A stretch of 64,000 nucleotides of DNA, taken from contig JAJEAR010000062.1 of assembly GCA_022822665.1 (NCBI GenBank), positions 45,416 through 109,415 on the forward strand. Direction: 5' to 3'. Source of the DNA: Alphaproteobacteria bacterium. GTDB lineage: Bacteria; Pseudomonadota; Alphaproteobacteria; Thalassobaculales; Thalassobaculaceae. The position numbers were made by a program, and so were the translations under genes. Position 1 is the first letter of the stretch. Each line of letters opens with the position of its first letter. Below are positions 10,022 through 19,934 of the stretch, piece after piece. A model generated the notes under the pieces. The model saw only the letters and a list, made by a program, of their open reading frames with translations, did not search any database and was not told the origin of the DNA.

Positions 10022-11548
10022 TCAGGAACCCCGGCCGGGGCGCTCCCCGAGACCGGAAATCACCGCACCGGCCTCACCGTCGCGGAACTGCACCCGGACC
10101 TCCTGGCCGTGCCGGAGACCGCCAACGCCCGCAACCGGAATTCCGTCGGCATCCCTGACCACCGCGAACCCCCGATCGAGCACGCGCTCGAACGATGCGG
10201 CATCCAGCAGCCGGGTCAGGGCATCAAGTCGCGACCCTGCCCGCTCGTATACGCGGTCGAGCGCTGATCCGAGGCCGGTTGTGGCGTGCGCCAGCCGTGC
10301 GTGGCCCTGTTCGACGCGACCGGTCACCCAGCGCGCTCCCAGCCGGTCGGCGGCGTGACCCGACTGCAGGCGACGCAGCTGAAGCGCCCGTTCGGCGGCC
10401 GCGTGCAGCCGGCTGTCCAGGGCTGCAAGCCGACCGGCAGCGCCGTGGAGATGCGATCGGGGATCCACCAGCCGGCCGGCGTGACGCACCACTTCCCCGG
10501 CCCGGCGCTCAAGCCCGCGCCCGATCGCGCCCGACAGCCGGTGGTCGGCGAGATCCACTGACTGGGCCCGCGCCTCGATCATCAGGGCCGGATCTCCAAG
10601 ACCCCGTCCGAGGCCCTCCACCCTGGTCCGCGCGTGCTCCGTCATGCGGGCGGTGGCCTGGAGCAACCGGCCGCCTGAATCCGTCACGCGCACGAGCAGT
10701 TCGGTGCGCACCGGGACCGCGTGTTCCGCCGCGGCGGTCGGTGTCGGGGCCCGCAGGTCGGCCGCGAAGTCGATCAGCGTCGTGTCGGTCTCGTGGCCGA
10801 TGGCCGAAATCACCGGGATCCGGCTCGCCGCCACCGCCCGGACCACCTCTTCCTCGTTGAAGCTCCACAGGTCCTCGAGACTGCCGCCGCCGCGGGCGAC
10901 GATCAGCAGGTCGGGCCGCGGCACGGCGCCGCGGCCGTCAAGCGCATTGAAACCGCGGACCGCCCGGGCGACCTCGCCGCTCGCGCCGTCGCCCTGGACG
11001 CGCACCGGCCACACGAGGACGTGCACCGGGAAACGGTCTTCCAGCCGGTGCAGGATGTCCTGGATCACCGCGCCGGTCGGCGAGGTGACGACGCCGATCC
11101 GCTCCGGCAGGAACGGCAGTGGCCGCTTGCACTCCTCGTCGAACAGGCCTTCGGCCGCCAGCCGGCGGCGACGCTCCTCCAGCATCCTGAGCAGGGCGCC
11201 CTCGCCCGCCACCTCCATTGCCTCCAGGATGAGCTGGTACTTCGACCGGCCGGCGTAGGTGGTCAGCCGACCGGTGCAGATCACCTCCATCCCGTCCTCG
11301 GGCCGGACCGACAGCCGCGGGACCTGGCTGCGCCAGCAGACCGCGTCGAGAACCGCCCTGTCGTCCTTCAGGGTGAGATACACGTGCCCCGACGACGCAA
11401 AAGCCGGACGGGACACTTCGCCGCGCACCCGGACCCGGTCGAAAGAGGTCTCGACAGTGCGCTTCACCTGCGCCGACAGTTCGCTGACCGAGAGTTCCGG
11501 CAGGTTTCCCGCCAGCGCGCCGGTCCGGTTTCCGCCGGAGTCAGCCAT
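10022..11548 (-). CDS. xseA: exodeoxyribonuclease VII large subunit
   Basis: A 508-residue subunit of exonuclease VII, which degrades single-stranded DNA in both directions. The N-terminus (LPELSVSELSAQVKRTVE, then VRVRGEVSRPAF and GHVYLTLKDDRAVLDAVCW) is the OB-fold; the catalytic core has ERIGVVTSPTGAVIQDIL, RGGGSLEDLWSFNEEEV and IGHETDTTLIDFAADLRAPT, followed by a long Arg/Leu-rich helical region and the C-terminal FERVLDRGFAVV. Start chosen at ATG 11548, which places the OB-fold at the usual distance; an upstream start at 11695 would run into purD. No clear SD. Convergent with the lpxL end, divergent from purD with 53 bases between starts. The small subunit gene xseB is not in the window. 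Confidence 0.96.
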   Translation of the reverse strand: MADSGGNRTGALAGNLPELSVSELSAQVKRTVETSFDRVRVRGEVSRPAFASSGHVYLTLKDDRAVLDAVCWRSQVPRLSVRPEDGMEVICTGRLTTYAGRSKYQLILEAMEVAGEGALLRMLEERRRRLAAEGLFDEECKRPLPFLPERIGVVTSPTGAVIQDILHRLEDRFPVHVLVWPVRVQGDGASGEVARAVRGFNALDGRGAVPRPDLLIVARGGGSLEDLWSFNEEEVVRAVAASRIPVISAIGHETDTTLIDFAADLRAPTPTAAAEHAVPVRTELLVRVTDSGGRLLQATARMTEHARTRVEGLGRGLGDPALMIEARAQSVDLADHRLSGAIGRGLERRAGEVVRHAGRLVDPRSHLHGAAGRLAALDSRLHAAAERALQLRRLQSGHAADRLGARWVTGRVEQGHARLAHATTGLGSALDRVYERAGSRLDALTRLLDAASFERVLDRGFAVVRDADGIPVAGVGGLRHGQEVRVQFRDGEAGAVISGLGERPGRGS

Positions 11549-11601
11549 GGCCGCGAACCGTGCTACAAGGCGACCCTGCGACCGCGGGGAAGGGACTGCG
11601 C

Positions 11602-12882
11602 ATGAAGGTTCTCGTTGTCGGTTCCGGTGGGCGCGAACACGCGCTGTGCTGGACGATCGCCGCTTCACCACTGTGCGACGCACTCTATTGCGCACCGGGC
11701 AACGCCGGAATTGCCAGCGACGCGCAGTGCGTGCCGATCAGCCCGGAAGACATACCGGCTCTGGTCGCATTTTCCAAGCAGCAGGCCATCGACCTGGTTG
11801 TTGTCGGCCCGGAAGCCCCGCTGGCGGCGGGGCTCGTGGACCGGCTCGGCGAGCACGGGATCCGCGTCTTCGGTCCCACCGCCGATGCATCGGTTCTTGA
11901 AAGCTCCAAGGCCTTCACCAAGGATTTCTGCGTCCGGCACCGGATCCCGGCAGCGGGTTCGCTGACATTCGGGGACCTCGACCGGGCGCTCGCACACCTG
12001 CGCCGGTGCACGCTTCCGGTGGTGGTCAAGGCCGACGGGCTTGCCGCGGGCAAGGGCGTGACCGTTGCGACCAGCCTCGAGAGTGCGGAAGCGGCGGTGC
12101 GCGCTGCCATGGAAGACCGCGTGTTCGGACCGGCCGGCGACCGGGTGGTCATCGAGGAGTTTCTCGAGGGAGTGGAAGCGAGCTTCTTCGCATTGAGCGA
12201 CGGGACCACGACCCTCCCCCTTGCCGCGGCCCAGGACCACAAACGCGCGGGCGATGGCGACACCGGCCCGAACACCGGGGGTATGGGCGCGTTCTCTCCG
12301 CCTCCGGCAGTGGACGCAGTACTGTCGCGCCAGGTCATGGAAACGATCATCGAGCCGGCCGTTGCGGGGATGGCGGCCGAGGGCCGGCCATTCCGCGGTG
12401 TTCTCTTCGCCGGGCTCATGCTGACGGACGAAGGTCCGAAACTCATCGAGTTCAACGTGCGGTTCGGCGACCCCGAGTGCCAGGTGCTGATGGCGAGGCT
12501 TCGCAGCGATCTGCTTCCGGCACTGCTCGCGTGCGCCGATGGCCACCTGCGGCATGTTGACCTGCGCTGGTCGGACGACGCCGCGGTGTGCGTTGTGATG
12601 GCGTCGAGGGGGTACCCCGGATCCTACCGGCGCGGCTCGCCGATCCGCGCGATCGAGGACGCCGAATCCGACCCGGACGTCGTGGTCTTCCATGCGGGTA
12701 CCGCCGCCGACGCGGAAGGGGCCCTGGTCTCGAGTGGCGGGCGCGTGCTGGGAGTGACCGCGACCGGCGCCGACGTCGCCTCCGCACGCTCGCGGGCCTA
12801 CCGGGCGGTCGGGCGGATCAACTGGCCCGACGGCACGTTCCGGACCGACATCGCGGCGGCCGGTGCCGCGGTCACGCCCTGA
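11602..12882 (+). CDS. purD: phosphoribosylamine-glycine ligase
   Basis: A 426-residue ATP-grasp enzyme that joins glycine to 5-phosphoribosylamine, the second step of purine synthesis. Seen: N-terminal MKVLVVGSGGREHALCWTIA, PEAPLAAGLVDRLGEHGI, ATP-grasp lid around VVKADGLAAGKGVTV, QDHKRAGDGDTGPNTGGMGA, and FNVRFGDPECQVLM as the metal/nucleotide-binding segment. Start ATG 11602 follows GGAAGGGA at good spacing. The 3' end overlaps by 11 bases the convergent DUF3429 gene. Divergent from xseA, an arrangement common in alphaproteobacteria. Confidence 0.97.
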   Translation: MKVLVVGSGGREHALCWTIAASPLCDALYCAPGNAGIASDAQCVPISPEDIPALVAFSKQQAIDLVVVGPEAPLAAGLVDRLGEHGIRVFGPTADASVLESSKAFTKDFCVRHRIPAAGSLTFGDLDRALAHLRRCTLPVVVKADGLAAGKGVTVATSLESAEAAVRAAMEDRVFGPAGDRVVIEEFLEGVEASFFALSDGTTTLPLAAAQDHKRAGDGDTGPNTGGMGAFSPPPAVDAVLSRQVMETIIEPAVAGMAAEGRPFRGVLFAGLMLTDEGPKLIEFNVRFGDPECQVLMARLRSDLLPALLACADGHLRHVDLRWSDDAAVCVVMASRGYPGSYRRGSPIRAIEDAESDPDVVVFHAGTAADAEGALVSSGGRVLGVTATGADVASARSRAYRAVGRINWPDGTFRTDIAAAGAAVTP

Positions 12883-13354
12883 ACAGCAGCACCGCGAACG
12901 CGCCGAGCATCACGATCACCGACCACCGCCGAAACAGGACGTACCGGGACGGCAACAGGCCGCGCCGGCCGGCGTCGCGGTCGAGCAGGAACGCGCCGGC
13001 GTGACCGGCCGCCAGCAGGCACAGGGCGACCGGGGCGACCAGCTGCCCTGAAAACCAGGCGGCGAGTACGAGGACTGCGGCCCAGGCCGGCCCGGCGGGC
13101 CCGCCCGCTCGCGACGCAAGCGACAGTCCCCAGTGGACGGCCCCGACACAGGCGAGCCCGATCGCAGCGTAGAGCAACAGGGCGTCGAGGATCATCGCCG
13201 CCCGCGGCGCATCGACCAGCCAGACCGCGGCCGCGCAGGCCGGGAACGGCGCCAGCGCGAGGCCCGCCCACCACCAGGCCGAGGCCCTGAATCGACCGGA
13301 ACCCGGCGGCGTTACTCGCCCGCCATTGCGTGATCTGCTATATCCACGGCTCAT
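12872..13354 (-). CDS. small integral membrane protein, DUF3429-like
   Basis: About 160 residues, very hydrophobic, with four to five predicted membrane segments: [40 protein letters not shown], then GAVHWGLSL (a typical DUF3429 motif), [20 protein letters not shown] and a C-terminal [14 protein letters not shown]. No enzyme motif. The family is of unknown function. Start is uncertain: ATG 13354 is used here; ATG 13381 is possible but would leave only two bases to the divergent dehydrogenase gene. The 3' end overlaps purD by 11 bases. Confidence 0.75.
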   Translation of the reverse strand: MSRGYSRSRNGGRVTPPGSGRFRASAWWWAGLALAPFPACAAAVWLVDAPRAAMILDALLLYAAIGLACVGAVHWGLSLASRAGGPAGPAWAAVLVLAAWFSGQLVAPVALCLLAAGHAGAFLLDRDAGRRGLLPSRYVLFRRWSVIVMLGAFAVLLFRA

Positions 13355-13383
13355 TCGGAACAGGCCCGGAACAGGAGACACCC

Positions 13384-14145
13384 ATGCAGATCTCGGGACA
13401 TGCGGCCCTCGTCACCGGTGGCGGCAGTGGTCTTGGTGCGGCGACGGCACGTCTGCTGGCGGGGGCCGGCGCCCGGGTTGCCATTCTTGATATCAACGAG
13501 GACGGCGCGCAAGCGGTCGCGGACGAAACCGGTGGCCTGGCGGTCGCATGCGACGTGTCGGATGCCGATTCGGGAGTGGCGGCCGTCGGCCGGGCCCGCG
13601 ACCGGCACGGGCCGGCGCGGATCCTGATCAACTGCGCCGGGATCGGACCGGCCGAACGGATCGTCGGCCGTAACGGCCCGATGGCGCTCGACAATTTCCG
13701 GCGCGTGATCGAGGTCAACCTGATCGGAACCTTCAACATGACGCGGCTTGCGGCCGCCGACATGCTCGGTCTCGAACCACTGGACGACGGCGAACGAGGC
13801 GTCATCATCTCGACCGCGTCGGTTGCCGCCTTCGAGGGCCAGATCGGCCAGGCGGCATACAGTGCTTCGAAGGGCGGCGTGCACGCGCTCACGATTGTCG
13901 GTGCGAGGGAATTCGCCCGCAACGGCGTGCGGGTGAATACCATCGCTCCCGGCTTGTTCGAGACACCACTGCTGATGGGAATGCCCCAGGAGGTGCGAGA
14001 CAACCTGGCGGCCTCTGTTCCCTATCCATCGCGATTCGGCATGCCGGAGGAGTATGCGAGGCTGGCCGAGTCAATCATCGGCAACGTCATGCTGAACGGA
14101 GAGACGATCCGGCTTGACGGCGCCATACGGATGCAGCCGCGCTGA
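13384..14145 (+). CDS. short-chain dehydrogenase/reductase, 3-hydroxyacyl-CoA dehydrogenase type 2-like
   Basis: A 253-residue classical SDR. Cofactor motif [13 protein letters not shown] (residues ~10-22), Asp of LDINED after beta-2 indicating NAD preference, NCAG-type LINCAGIG, and the catalytic Ser-Tyr-Lys set in [25 protein letters not shown] (written in parts: STASVAAF, then YSASKGG). The overall pattern, including [18 protein letters not shown] at the C-terminus, resembles 17-beta-HSD type 10/2-methyl-3-hydroxybutyryl-CoA dehydrogenase, used in isoleucine or fatty-acid breakdown; that identity is likely, not proven. Start ATG 13384 follows AGGAGA. Confidence 0.92.
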   Translation: MQISGHAALVTGGGSGLGAATARLLAGAGARVAILDINEDGAQAVADETGGLAVACDVSDADSGVAAVGRARDRHGPARILINCAGIGPAERIVGRNGPMALDNFRRVIEVNLIGTFNMTRLAAADMLGLEPLDDGERGVIISTASVAAFEGQIGQAAYSASKGGVHALTIVGAREFARNGVRVNTIAPGLFETPLLMGMPQEVRDNLAASVPYPSRFGMPEEYARLAESIIGNVMLNGETIRLDGAIRMQPR

Positions 14146-14213
14146 CAGGCGATGCCCGGCACCGGCTTCTCCGCACACCCGGCCCGATGTGCCCGGGCTG
14201 ACCCTGTACCCAG

Positions 14214-16016
14214 ATGAACCTGATCGTTGATGCCGTCCTGTTTCTCGGGGCCGCGGTCATTGCGGTCCCGTTGCTGAACCGGGTCGGGCTCGGATCGGTA
14301 CTGGGGTATCTCGCCGCCGGCATCGTCATCGGACCGAGCGCCCTCGGGCTGGTGGGGGATGTCGAGAACATCCTGCATTTTGCCGAGCTCGGGATCCTGC
14401 TGCTGCTGTTCCTGATCGGCCTGGAATTGCAGCCAGCGAGGCTGTGGGGACTGCGGCGGCCGATCTTCGGGATGGGCGGCGCCCAGGTGGTCGTGACCGG
14501 CCTCGTGCTGTCCGGCATCGGCATGCTGTTCAACCTGGATGCCGGAACGGCGCTGGTCACCGGCTTCATTCTCGCGCTCTCCTCGACGGCGGTGGTGGTC
14601 CAGCTGCTGGCCGAAAAGGGAGAACTGCGCAGCAGGATGGGCCGGGTCACCTTCTCGATCCTGCTGTTCCAGGACATGGCGGTAATCCCGTTGCTGGCGC
14701 TGATGCCCGCGTTGACGCTGGCATCCGGCCTCGGGGAGGTCTCGGTCGAGCCGGAGGCGATCTTCTTCGCCGCGACCGCGATCACCGCGGTGATCATGAC
14801 CGGCCACTTCCTGCTGCCGCATTACCTGCGCTACGTGGTCACGAGCCGCATCAACGAGCTGTTCACGATCTCGGCCCTGCTCGTCGTCGCCGGAACGGCG
14901 GCGCTGATGGAATTCGTCGGGCTGTCCATGGCGCTTGGAGCGTTCCTCGCCGGGGTGATCCTGTCGGAGTCCGCCTACCGTCACGCGCTGGTTGCCGACA
15001 TCGAGCCCTTCAAGGGCCTGCTGATGGGCCTGTTCTTCATTTCGGTCGGTGTCCACGTCGACCTGGGCCGGGTGCTGGAACAGCCGGTGACGGTCGCCGG
15101 GCTCACCATCGGACTGCTGCTCGTCAAGGGAGCATGCATCTTCCTGCTGGCCCGGCTGGCGCGACAGCCGACCCTGGTCGCCGGTCGCCTGGCATTTGCC
15201 CTGCCCCAGGGGGGAGAGTTCGCGTTCGTGCTGTTTACCGCGGCGGTTGCGAACGGAGTGGTCAGCTCCGAGTTTGCCGGCCTGATGATCCTTGTCGTGT
15301 CCCTGACGATGATCGCAACCCCGTTCCTGCACCTGGCAAGCCAGCACCTGTTCGTCTCCCCGCCGGCGGCGACCCAGCCCAGCCAGGACTTCGACCGGAT
15401 CGAACGGGTCGACGATCGGGTCATCATTGCCGGGTTCGGCCGGGTCGGCCAGATCGTCGGCCGCGTCTTCCGTACATGCGGCGTCGGGTTTACGGCGGTT
15501 GACTACGACTTCGAGCGGATCCGGGTGGTCCGGCGCATGGGGATCAAGATCTACTACGGCGATCTCACCCGCCTGTGGCTGCTGCGTGCCGCCGGCGCCG
15601 ACCACGCCGAGGTGCTGATCTGTGCCATCGACAATGTGGACGCCTCCATCCAGCTGGTCGATCTCGCGCGCAAGCATTTTCCGCACCTGAAGATCTACGC
15701 CCGGGCCCGGGACCGGGATCACGCGGCCCGGTGCATCGAACACGGGGTCGACCGTGCGGTCCGCGAAACTCTGGGCGGCAGCCTGGAGATCGCGAGCCAT
15801 GCCCTGCAGAGCCTCGGAATGACCTCCGCCGATGTCCGCGAGACCATCGAGCGGTTCCGGGTCCACGACGAGGCGATGCTCCATGCCAGCGGTCACGAAC
15901 CGGACCAGACGCACCAGATAACGGACCGCTCGCGGCGGGAAGAGGCGGCAGAGCTCGAACAACTGTTCGTGGAGGACAGGGCCGACCTGGGTACCGGCGC
16001 CCCGAATTCGCCTTGA
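14214..16016 (+). CDS. monovalent cation:proton antiporter-2 (Kef/CPA2 type) with TrkA-N domain
   Basis: A 600-residue CPA2 transporter. Residues ~1-385 hold about 12 membrane helices with family motifs [48 protein letters not shown] and [14 protein letters not shown]. Residues ~400-520 form a Rossmann regulator-of-K+ domain with [16 protein letters not shown] (G-x-G-x-x-G) followed by VDYDFERI, where the acidic residue at the end of beta-2 suggests NAD(H) binding. The remaining ~80 residues are charged. It would exchange K+ or Na+ for protons at the inner membrane. A glutathione-gated KefB/C role is possible, but no KefF/G partner is adjacent. Confidence 0.93.
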   Translation: MNLIVDAVLFLGAAVIAVPLLNRVGLGSVLGYLAAGIVIGPSALGLVGDVENILHFAELGILLLLFLIGLELQPARLWGLRRPIFGMGGAQVVVTGLVLSGIGMLFNLDAGTALVTGFILALSSTAVVVQLLAEKGELRSRMGRVTFSILLFQDMAVIPLLALMPALTLASGLGEVSVEPEAIFFAATAITAVIMTGHFLLPHYLRYVVTSRINELFTISALLVVAGTAALMEFVGLSMALGAFLAGVILSESAYRHALVADIEPFKGLLMGLFFISVGVHVDLGRVLEQPVTVAGLTIGLLLVKGACIFLLARLARQPTLVAGRLAFALPQGGEFAFVLFTAAVANGVVSSEFAGLMILVVSLTMIATPFLHLASQHLFVSPPAATQPSQDFDRIERVDDRVIIAGFGRVGQIVGRVFRTCGVGFTAVDYDFERIRVVRRMGIKIYYGDLTRLWLLRAAGADHAEVLICAIDNVDASIQLVDLARKHFPHLKIYARARDRDHAARCIEHGVDRAVRETLGGSLEIASHALQSLGMTSADVRETIERFRVHDEAMLHASGHEPDQTHQITDRSRREEAAELEQLFVEDRADLGTGAPNSP

Positions 16017-16119
16017 CGCCTGCGGGGGAGGGCATATCGTCAAGCGACTCTTGCAAAAAGGCAGCAATTGGACCGCGACCCGGCCTTCGCTGCTGGCCAC
16101 GCGACTGGAGGGACGCCGG

Positions 16120-17616
16120 ATGACACGCATTCAGCAGCACTGGATCAACGGGCAGCCTGTCGCCGGGGGCGCGACCCGTCGTGGCGACGTGTTCAACCCG
16201 GCGACCGGCGAGGTCGGCTCCCGGGTTCCGCTCGCCGGCCGGGGCGACATCGACGCAGCGGTCGGCGCGGCGGCGGCGGCGTGGCCCGCCTGGGCCGCGA
16301 CTCCGCCGTTGCGGCGGGCGCGGATCCTGTTCCGGTTCAGGGAACTCATCGAGGCGCACATGGCCGAACTTGCGGCCATCATCACTTCGGAGCACGGCAA
16401 GACCCTGTCCGATGCCGAAGGCTCGGTCATCCGGGGCCTGGAGGTCGTGGAATTCGCCGCCGGCATCCCGCACCTGCTCAAGGGCGAGTACACCGAGGAG
16501 GCGGGCAGCGGCATCGACAGCTGGTCGACGCGTCAGCCGCTTGGGGTGTGTGTCGGGATCACCCCGTTCAACTTCCCGGCCATGGTGCCGATGTGGATGT
16601 TCCCGGTCGCGCTCGCATGCGGCAACACCTTCGTGCTGAAACCGTCCGAACGTGATCCGGGCTGCAGCGTCAGGCTTGCGGAGCTGCTCAAGGAAGCCGG
16701 GTTGCCCGACGGGGTGTTCAACGTCGTGCACGGCGACCGGGAGGCAGTGGAGCTGCTGATCGAACATCCCGACGTCGCGGCGGTCAGCTTCGTCGGCTCC
16801 ACACCGATCGCCGAGCGGGTGCACCGTGCCGCCACCGCCAGCGGCAAGCGGGTCCAGGCGCTGGGCGGGGCGAAGAACCACATGGTGGTGATGCCGGACG
16901 CGGACATGGACCAGGCCACCGATGCGCTGATGGGCGCGGCCTACGGCTCCGCCGGTGAGCGCTGCATGGCCGTGTCGGTCGCGGTCGCGGTCGGATCCGC
17001 CGGCGACGCCCTGATGGACCGGCTGATCCCGAAGGTCCGCGGACTGCGCGTCGGCCCGGGCACACATCCTGACAGCGACATGGGCCCGCTGATCACGGCC
17101 GCGCACAAGGCCAGGGTCGAGGACTACATCGGCCAGGGCGCGGAGGCCGGGGCCGAACTGGTGGTCGACGGTCGCGGCCTGACGCTGCAGGGCTACGAAA
17201 ACGGGTTCTTTACCGGAGGCACGCTGTTCGATCAGGTCCAGCCGGACATGTCCATCTACCAGGACGAGATCTTCGGCCCGGTGTTGTCGGTCGTGCGCGC
17301 GTCCAGCTACGACGAGGCGGCCGGCCTGGTCAACGACCACCCGCTCGGCAACGGAGCGGCGATCTTCACCCGTGACGGAGATGCGGCCCGCGAGTTCGCA
17401 CACCGGGTGAAGATCGGCATGGTCGGGGTCAACGTGCCAATCCCGGTGCCCCTCGCCTTTCACAGCTTCGGCGGCTGGAAGCAGTCGATGTTCGGCGACC
17501 ACCACATGCACGGCCCGGAAGGCGTGCGGTTCTACAGCCGCTACAAGGTGGTCACGGCGCGCTGGCCGACCGGGATCCGTTCGGGAGCCGAGTTCGTGAT
17601 GCCGACCGTGCGCTGA
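16120..17616 (+). CDS. mmsA: CoA-acylating methylmalonate-semialdehyde dehydrogenase
   Basis: A 498-residue aldehyde dehydrogenase that oxidises methylmalonate or malonate semialdehyde to propionyl-CoA or acetyl-CoA (valine, inositol and beta-alanine breakdown). Seen: [11 protein letters not shown] start, [42 protein letters not shown], and the active-site cysteine C282 in GERCMAVS; the usual catalytic Glu of ALDHs is replaced in the [11 protein letters not shown] stretch, which is diagnostic for MmsA. C-terminal FSFGGWK-type motif is [13 protein letters not shown]. Start ATG 16120 chosen for homology; a longer reading at 16051 is unlikely. Valine or propionyl-CoA genes are not adjacent. Confidence 0.96.
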   Translation: MTRIQQHWINGQPVAGGATRRGDVFNPATGEVGSRVPLAGRGDIDAAVGAAAAAWPAWAATPPLRRARILFRFRELIEAHMAELAAIITSEHGKTLSDAEGSVIRGLEVVEFAAGIPHLLKGEYTEEAGSGIDSWSTRQPLGVCVGITPFNFPAMVPMWMFPVALACGNTFVLKPSERDPGCSVRLAELLKEAGLPDGVFNVVHGDREAVELLIEHPDVAAVSFVGSTPIAERVHRAATASGKRVQALGGAKNHMVVMPDADMDQATDALMGAAYGSAGERCMAVSVAVAVGSAGDALMDRLIPKVRGLRVGPGTHPDSDMGPLITAAHKARVEDYIGQGAEAGAELVVDGRGLTLQGYENGFFTGGTLFDQVQPDMSIYQDEIFGPVLSVVRASSYDEAAGLVNDHPLGNGAAIFTRDGDAAREFAHRVKIGMVGVNVPIPVPLAFHSFGGWKQSMFGDHHMHGPEGVRFYSRYKVVTARWPTGIRSGAEFVMPTVR

Positions 17617-17624
17617 GGCGCCCG

Positions 17625-18383
17625 TTACGGATAGACCAGCTTGTTCCGGCCCGACCGGTCGATCCCGCGCATGTGGTAGATCTTGCGTTCGGAATGATCC
17701 GGCACATTGAGATTGTTGTACTGCTCGCGCGCGAGGGCATGGTCGAACACGCTGGTCGTCGGCATGAACCGCATGGTCATGCCCCGGCGTGAGCGCGGCG
17801 ACCGGTTGGGTTCGGAGCCATGCACGAGAAACACGTCGTGCAGCGAGATCTGCCCCTTCTCGAGCACCAGGTCGACCGCGTCCGCTTCGTCGTATTCGGA
17901 CTTGAGCAGTTCCTGGTTCAGGGTCAGGTCCTCGCTCGGATTGGTCTCGTGGGCGCGCAGCCTCCGTTCCCGGTGCGATCCCCTGATGACCCGCAGGCAG
18001 CCGTTCTCGGATGTGGCGTCGTCGACAGCGAGCCACACGGTGCAGGTGGCCAGCGGCCGGATCGGCCAGTACTCACCGTCCTGATGCCACGGCGTGGCCT
18101 TGCCGTTTACGGCCGGCTTGGCAAAGAAACTGGAGTTCCACAACGCGATATCGGGACCGATCAGCTGCTCGACCATGTCCAGGATCTCGTCATTGCGGCA
18201 GTAGGACAGGAACCCCTCGTCATACTGGAGGACCGCCGAGCAATAGTCGCGGAATTCCGGGTGACGGTCCAGGAGGTGCCGGTGACGGTCCTTGATCGAG
18301 TCGAGGACACTCTCCGGCATGCGGAAGTCCGGGATCACGAACCCGTCTTCATGGTACTGGCGGATCTGGTCTTCGGAGAGCAT
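17625..18383 (-). CDS. phytanoyl-CoA dioxygenase family protein (Fe(II)/2-oxoglutarate oxygenase)
   Basis: A 252-residue PhyH-type non-haem iron oxygenase. It starts LSEDQIRQYHEDGFVIPDF, the common PhyH opening; the iron ligands are H100 and D102 in PWHQDGEYW and H188 in DVFLVHGSEPNRS, with the following Arg expected to bind 2-oxoglutarate. Interior GCLRVIRGSHRER is also typical. The substrate is unknown: bacterial members hydroxylate small osmolytes or secondary metabolites (ectoine hydroxylase is one relative). Start ATG 18383 is preceded by a GGGAGGGG site; a longer reading to 18518 is not supported. Convergent with mmsA, eight bases apart. Confidence 0.91.
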   Translation of the reverse strand: MLSEDQIRQYHEDGFVIPDFRMPESVLDSIKDRHRHLLDRHPEFRDYCSAVLQYDEGFLSYCRNDEILDMVEQLIGPDIALWNSSFFAKPAVNGKATPWHQDGEYWPIRPLATCTVWLAVDDATSENGCLRVIRGSHRERRLRAHETNPSEDLTLNQELLKSEYDEADAVDLVLEKGQISLHDVFLVHGSEPNRSPRSRRGMTMRFMPTTSVFDHALAREQYNNLNVPDHSERKIYHMRGIDRSGRNKLVYP

Positions 18384-18802
18384 GGAGCCCCTCCCTGTTC
18401 CTGTGTTCCGGGCACACTCTATACCGTTCCGCGTGCCGACCCAATCATCGCCGGACGGGGCCGGGCTCGACCTGTCCGCCCCTGTCGAGAGCAGCGACGG
18501 CCGCACTCCCGCCACCAACGACAGGTACGTCTCGCTTCAAGTTCCGAGGCCAAACGGAGACCTGCACGCCCACCGATGTCCCCCGGGCTTCTTTCCACCG
18601 TGGCTTCGGCATGCCGGATGAACTCTCCGGACGGTTCACGCTGGCCGGTTCGACGACCGGGGGCAGAAAGGCATCCTGCGGGCGGGACTGTTCCCGTGCG
18701 CGCAACGCCGAACCGGTGAACCCGTCGGGCGCGAGGGTGTGCCGCTTGCCCGGCGGGTGCTGTTTACCCGGTCGGGGTGTGGCGGCAGCTGGCTCCCTGT
18801 CC
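18384..18802. other. intergenic stretch; possible PhyH promoter, otherwise no gene seen
   Basis: About 420 bases between the dioxygenase start and the heptose kinase stop. Near its left end, reading on the minus strand, TATAGA (18418-18423) could be a -10 box, with TTGGGT (18439-18444) as a -35 at a somewhat short 15-base spacing. The open frames crossing the rest have Arg/Pro-rich, non-protein-like translations. Confidence 0.35.
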
Positions 18803-19846
18803 CTACGACGAGGGACTGGTGCGTCCCGTGGCGTGATGGGCCGGCCCGGCATCGGCATGACGTCTCACCGCATCCTCGAGGTCACCACGGTCGACCGGCT
18901 GGACCCCGACCTTCTCGCAGATCACCCCGGCGCCACAGTTGGCCAGCACCACTGCCTGTGCGGCGGTCCCGCCCGCCGCCATTACCGACGCCATGATGCT
19001 GATGACGGTGTCTCCGGCTCCCGCGGGATCACTGACCACGCGCACGAACGCCGGCCAGCGGGTGCAGTACCCGCCGGGCCCGGCCAGAATGACACCGTCC
19101 CTGCCCAGTGTGAGGACCAGGTTCTCCGCGTCGACCCGGCTGCGCAACTCCACGGCAGCCCGTTCGATCGAATTCCGGTCCTTCAACCGTACCGCCAGCG
19201 CCTCTTCGGCCTCGCGCAGGTTCGGCTTGAACACCGTCGCACCCCGGTAGGCGAAGAAGTTCTCGAACTTGGGGTCGACCAGGACCATGACCCGATGCTC
19301 GCGGGCAATTCGCAGCAGCTCGGCGATGAACTCCGCGGTGAGCAGCCCCTTGTTGTAGTCCTGGATGATGACGGCCGCGAGGCCGGGAGCGGCGGTCTCG
19401 AACGCCGCTGCCAGCTTTCGCCACAGTCGCCCCTCGATGGGCGCGCGGGATTCGAAGTCCGCCCTGGCAATGTGGCGATTTTGGGCAAACAGCCGCAGCT
19501 TGACGGTCGTCGGGCGTGACGGATCGGCCAGGATCACCGGTTCGATGCCATCGTGTTCATCGAGCAGGGCGCGCAGCCGCCGTCCGTCCCCATCGTCCCC
19601 CACAACGCTGAACAGCACCGGCCTTTCACCCATCGCACACAGGTTGGTGACGACATTCGCCGCTCCGCCGAGGTGCTCGCTCTGCCTGGAGACATCCAGG
19701 ATCGGGATCGGGGCCTCTGAGGAGAGCCGGTCGACGGCGCCGAATACCGACCGGTCCAGCATGACGTCGCCGATCACGCCGATGCGCCGGCCACCGATCG
19801 CGTGCAGCAGTTCCAGGTAGCGTGTACGGGAGGTCATCGACGACAT
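18803..19846 (-). CDS. D-glycero-D-manno-heptose-7-phosphate kinase (RfaE domain I type)
   Basis: A 347-residue PfkB-family carbohydrate kinase. IGVIGDVMLDRSVFGAVDRL and SSEAPIPILDVSRQSEHLGG are diagnostic for the kinase half of HldE/RfaE, which phosphorylates heptose-7-phosphate on the way to ADP-heptose for the LPS inner core. C-terminal DPAGAGDT (normally D-T-T-G-A-G-D-T) contains the catalytic Asp; IIQDYNKGLLTAEFIAELL is also typical. The nucleotidyltransferase half of HldE is absent, so this is a monofunctional HldA-like kinase and needs a separate HldC. Starts at 19846 or 19837 are equally possible; neither has a clear SD. Not adjacent to the msbA-waaA LPS operon. Confidence 0.9.
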   Translation of the reverse strand: MSSMTSRTRYLELLHAIGGRRIGVIGDVMLDRSVFGAVDRLSSEAPIPILDVSRQSEHLGGAANVVTNLCAMGERPVLFSVVGDDGDGRRLRALLDEHDGIEPVILADPSRPTTVKLRLFAQNRHIARADFESRAPIEGRLWRKLAAAFETAAPGLAAVIIQDYNKGLLTAEFIAELLRIAREHRVMVLVDPKFENFFAYRGATVFKPNLREAEEALAVRLKDRNSIERAAVELRSRVDAENLVLTLGRDGVILAGPGGYCTRWPAFVRVVSDPAGAGDTVISIMASVMAAGGTAAQAVVLANCGAGVICEKVGVQPVDRGDLEDAVRRHADAGPAHHATGRTSPSS

Positions 19847-19934
19847 CGGTCCCGGGAGGCGGCAGGGACTTGCGGGTAGCATCAAAGCCGGCCGGGACGC
19901 AATAATCGAGCCGGGAACCGGAAGGGAGGCGGTG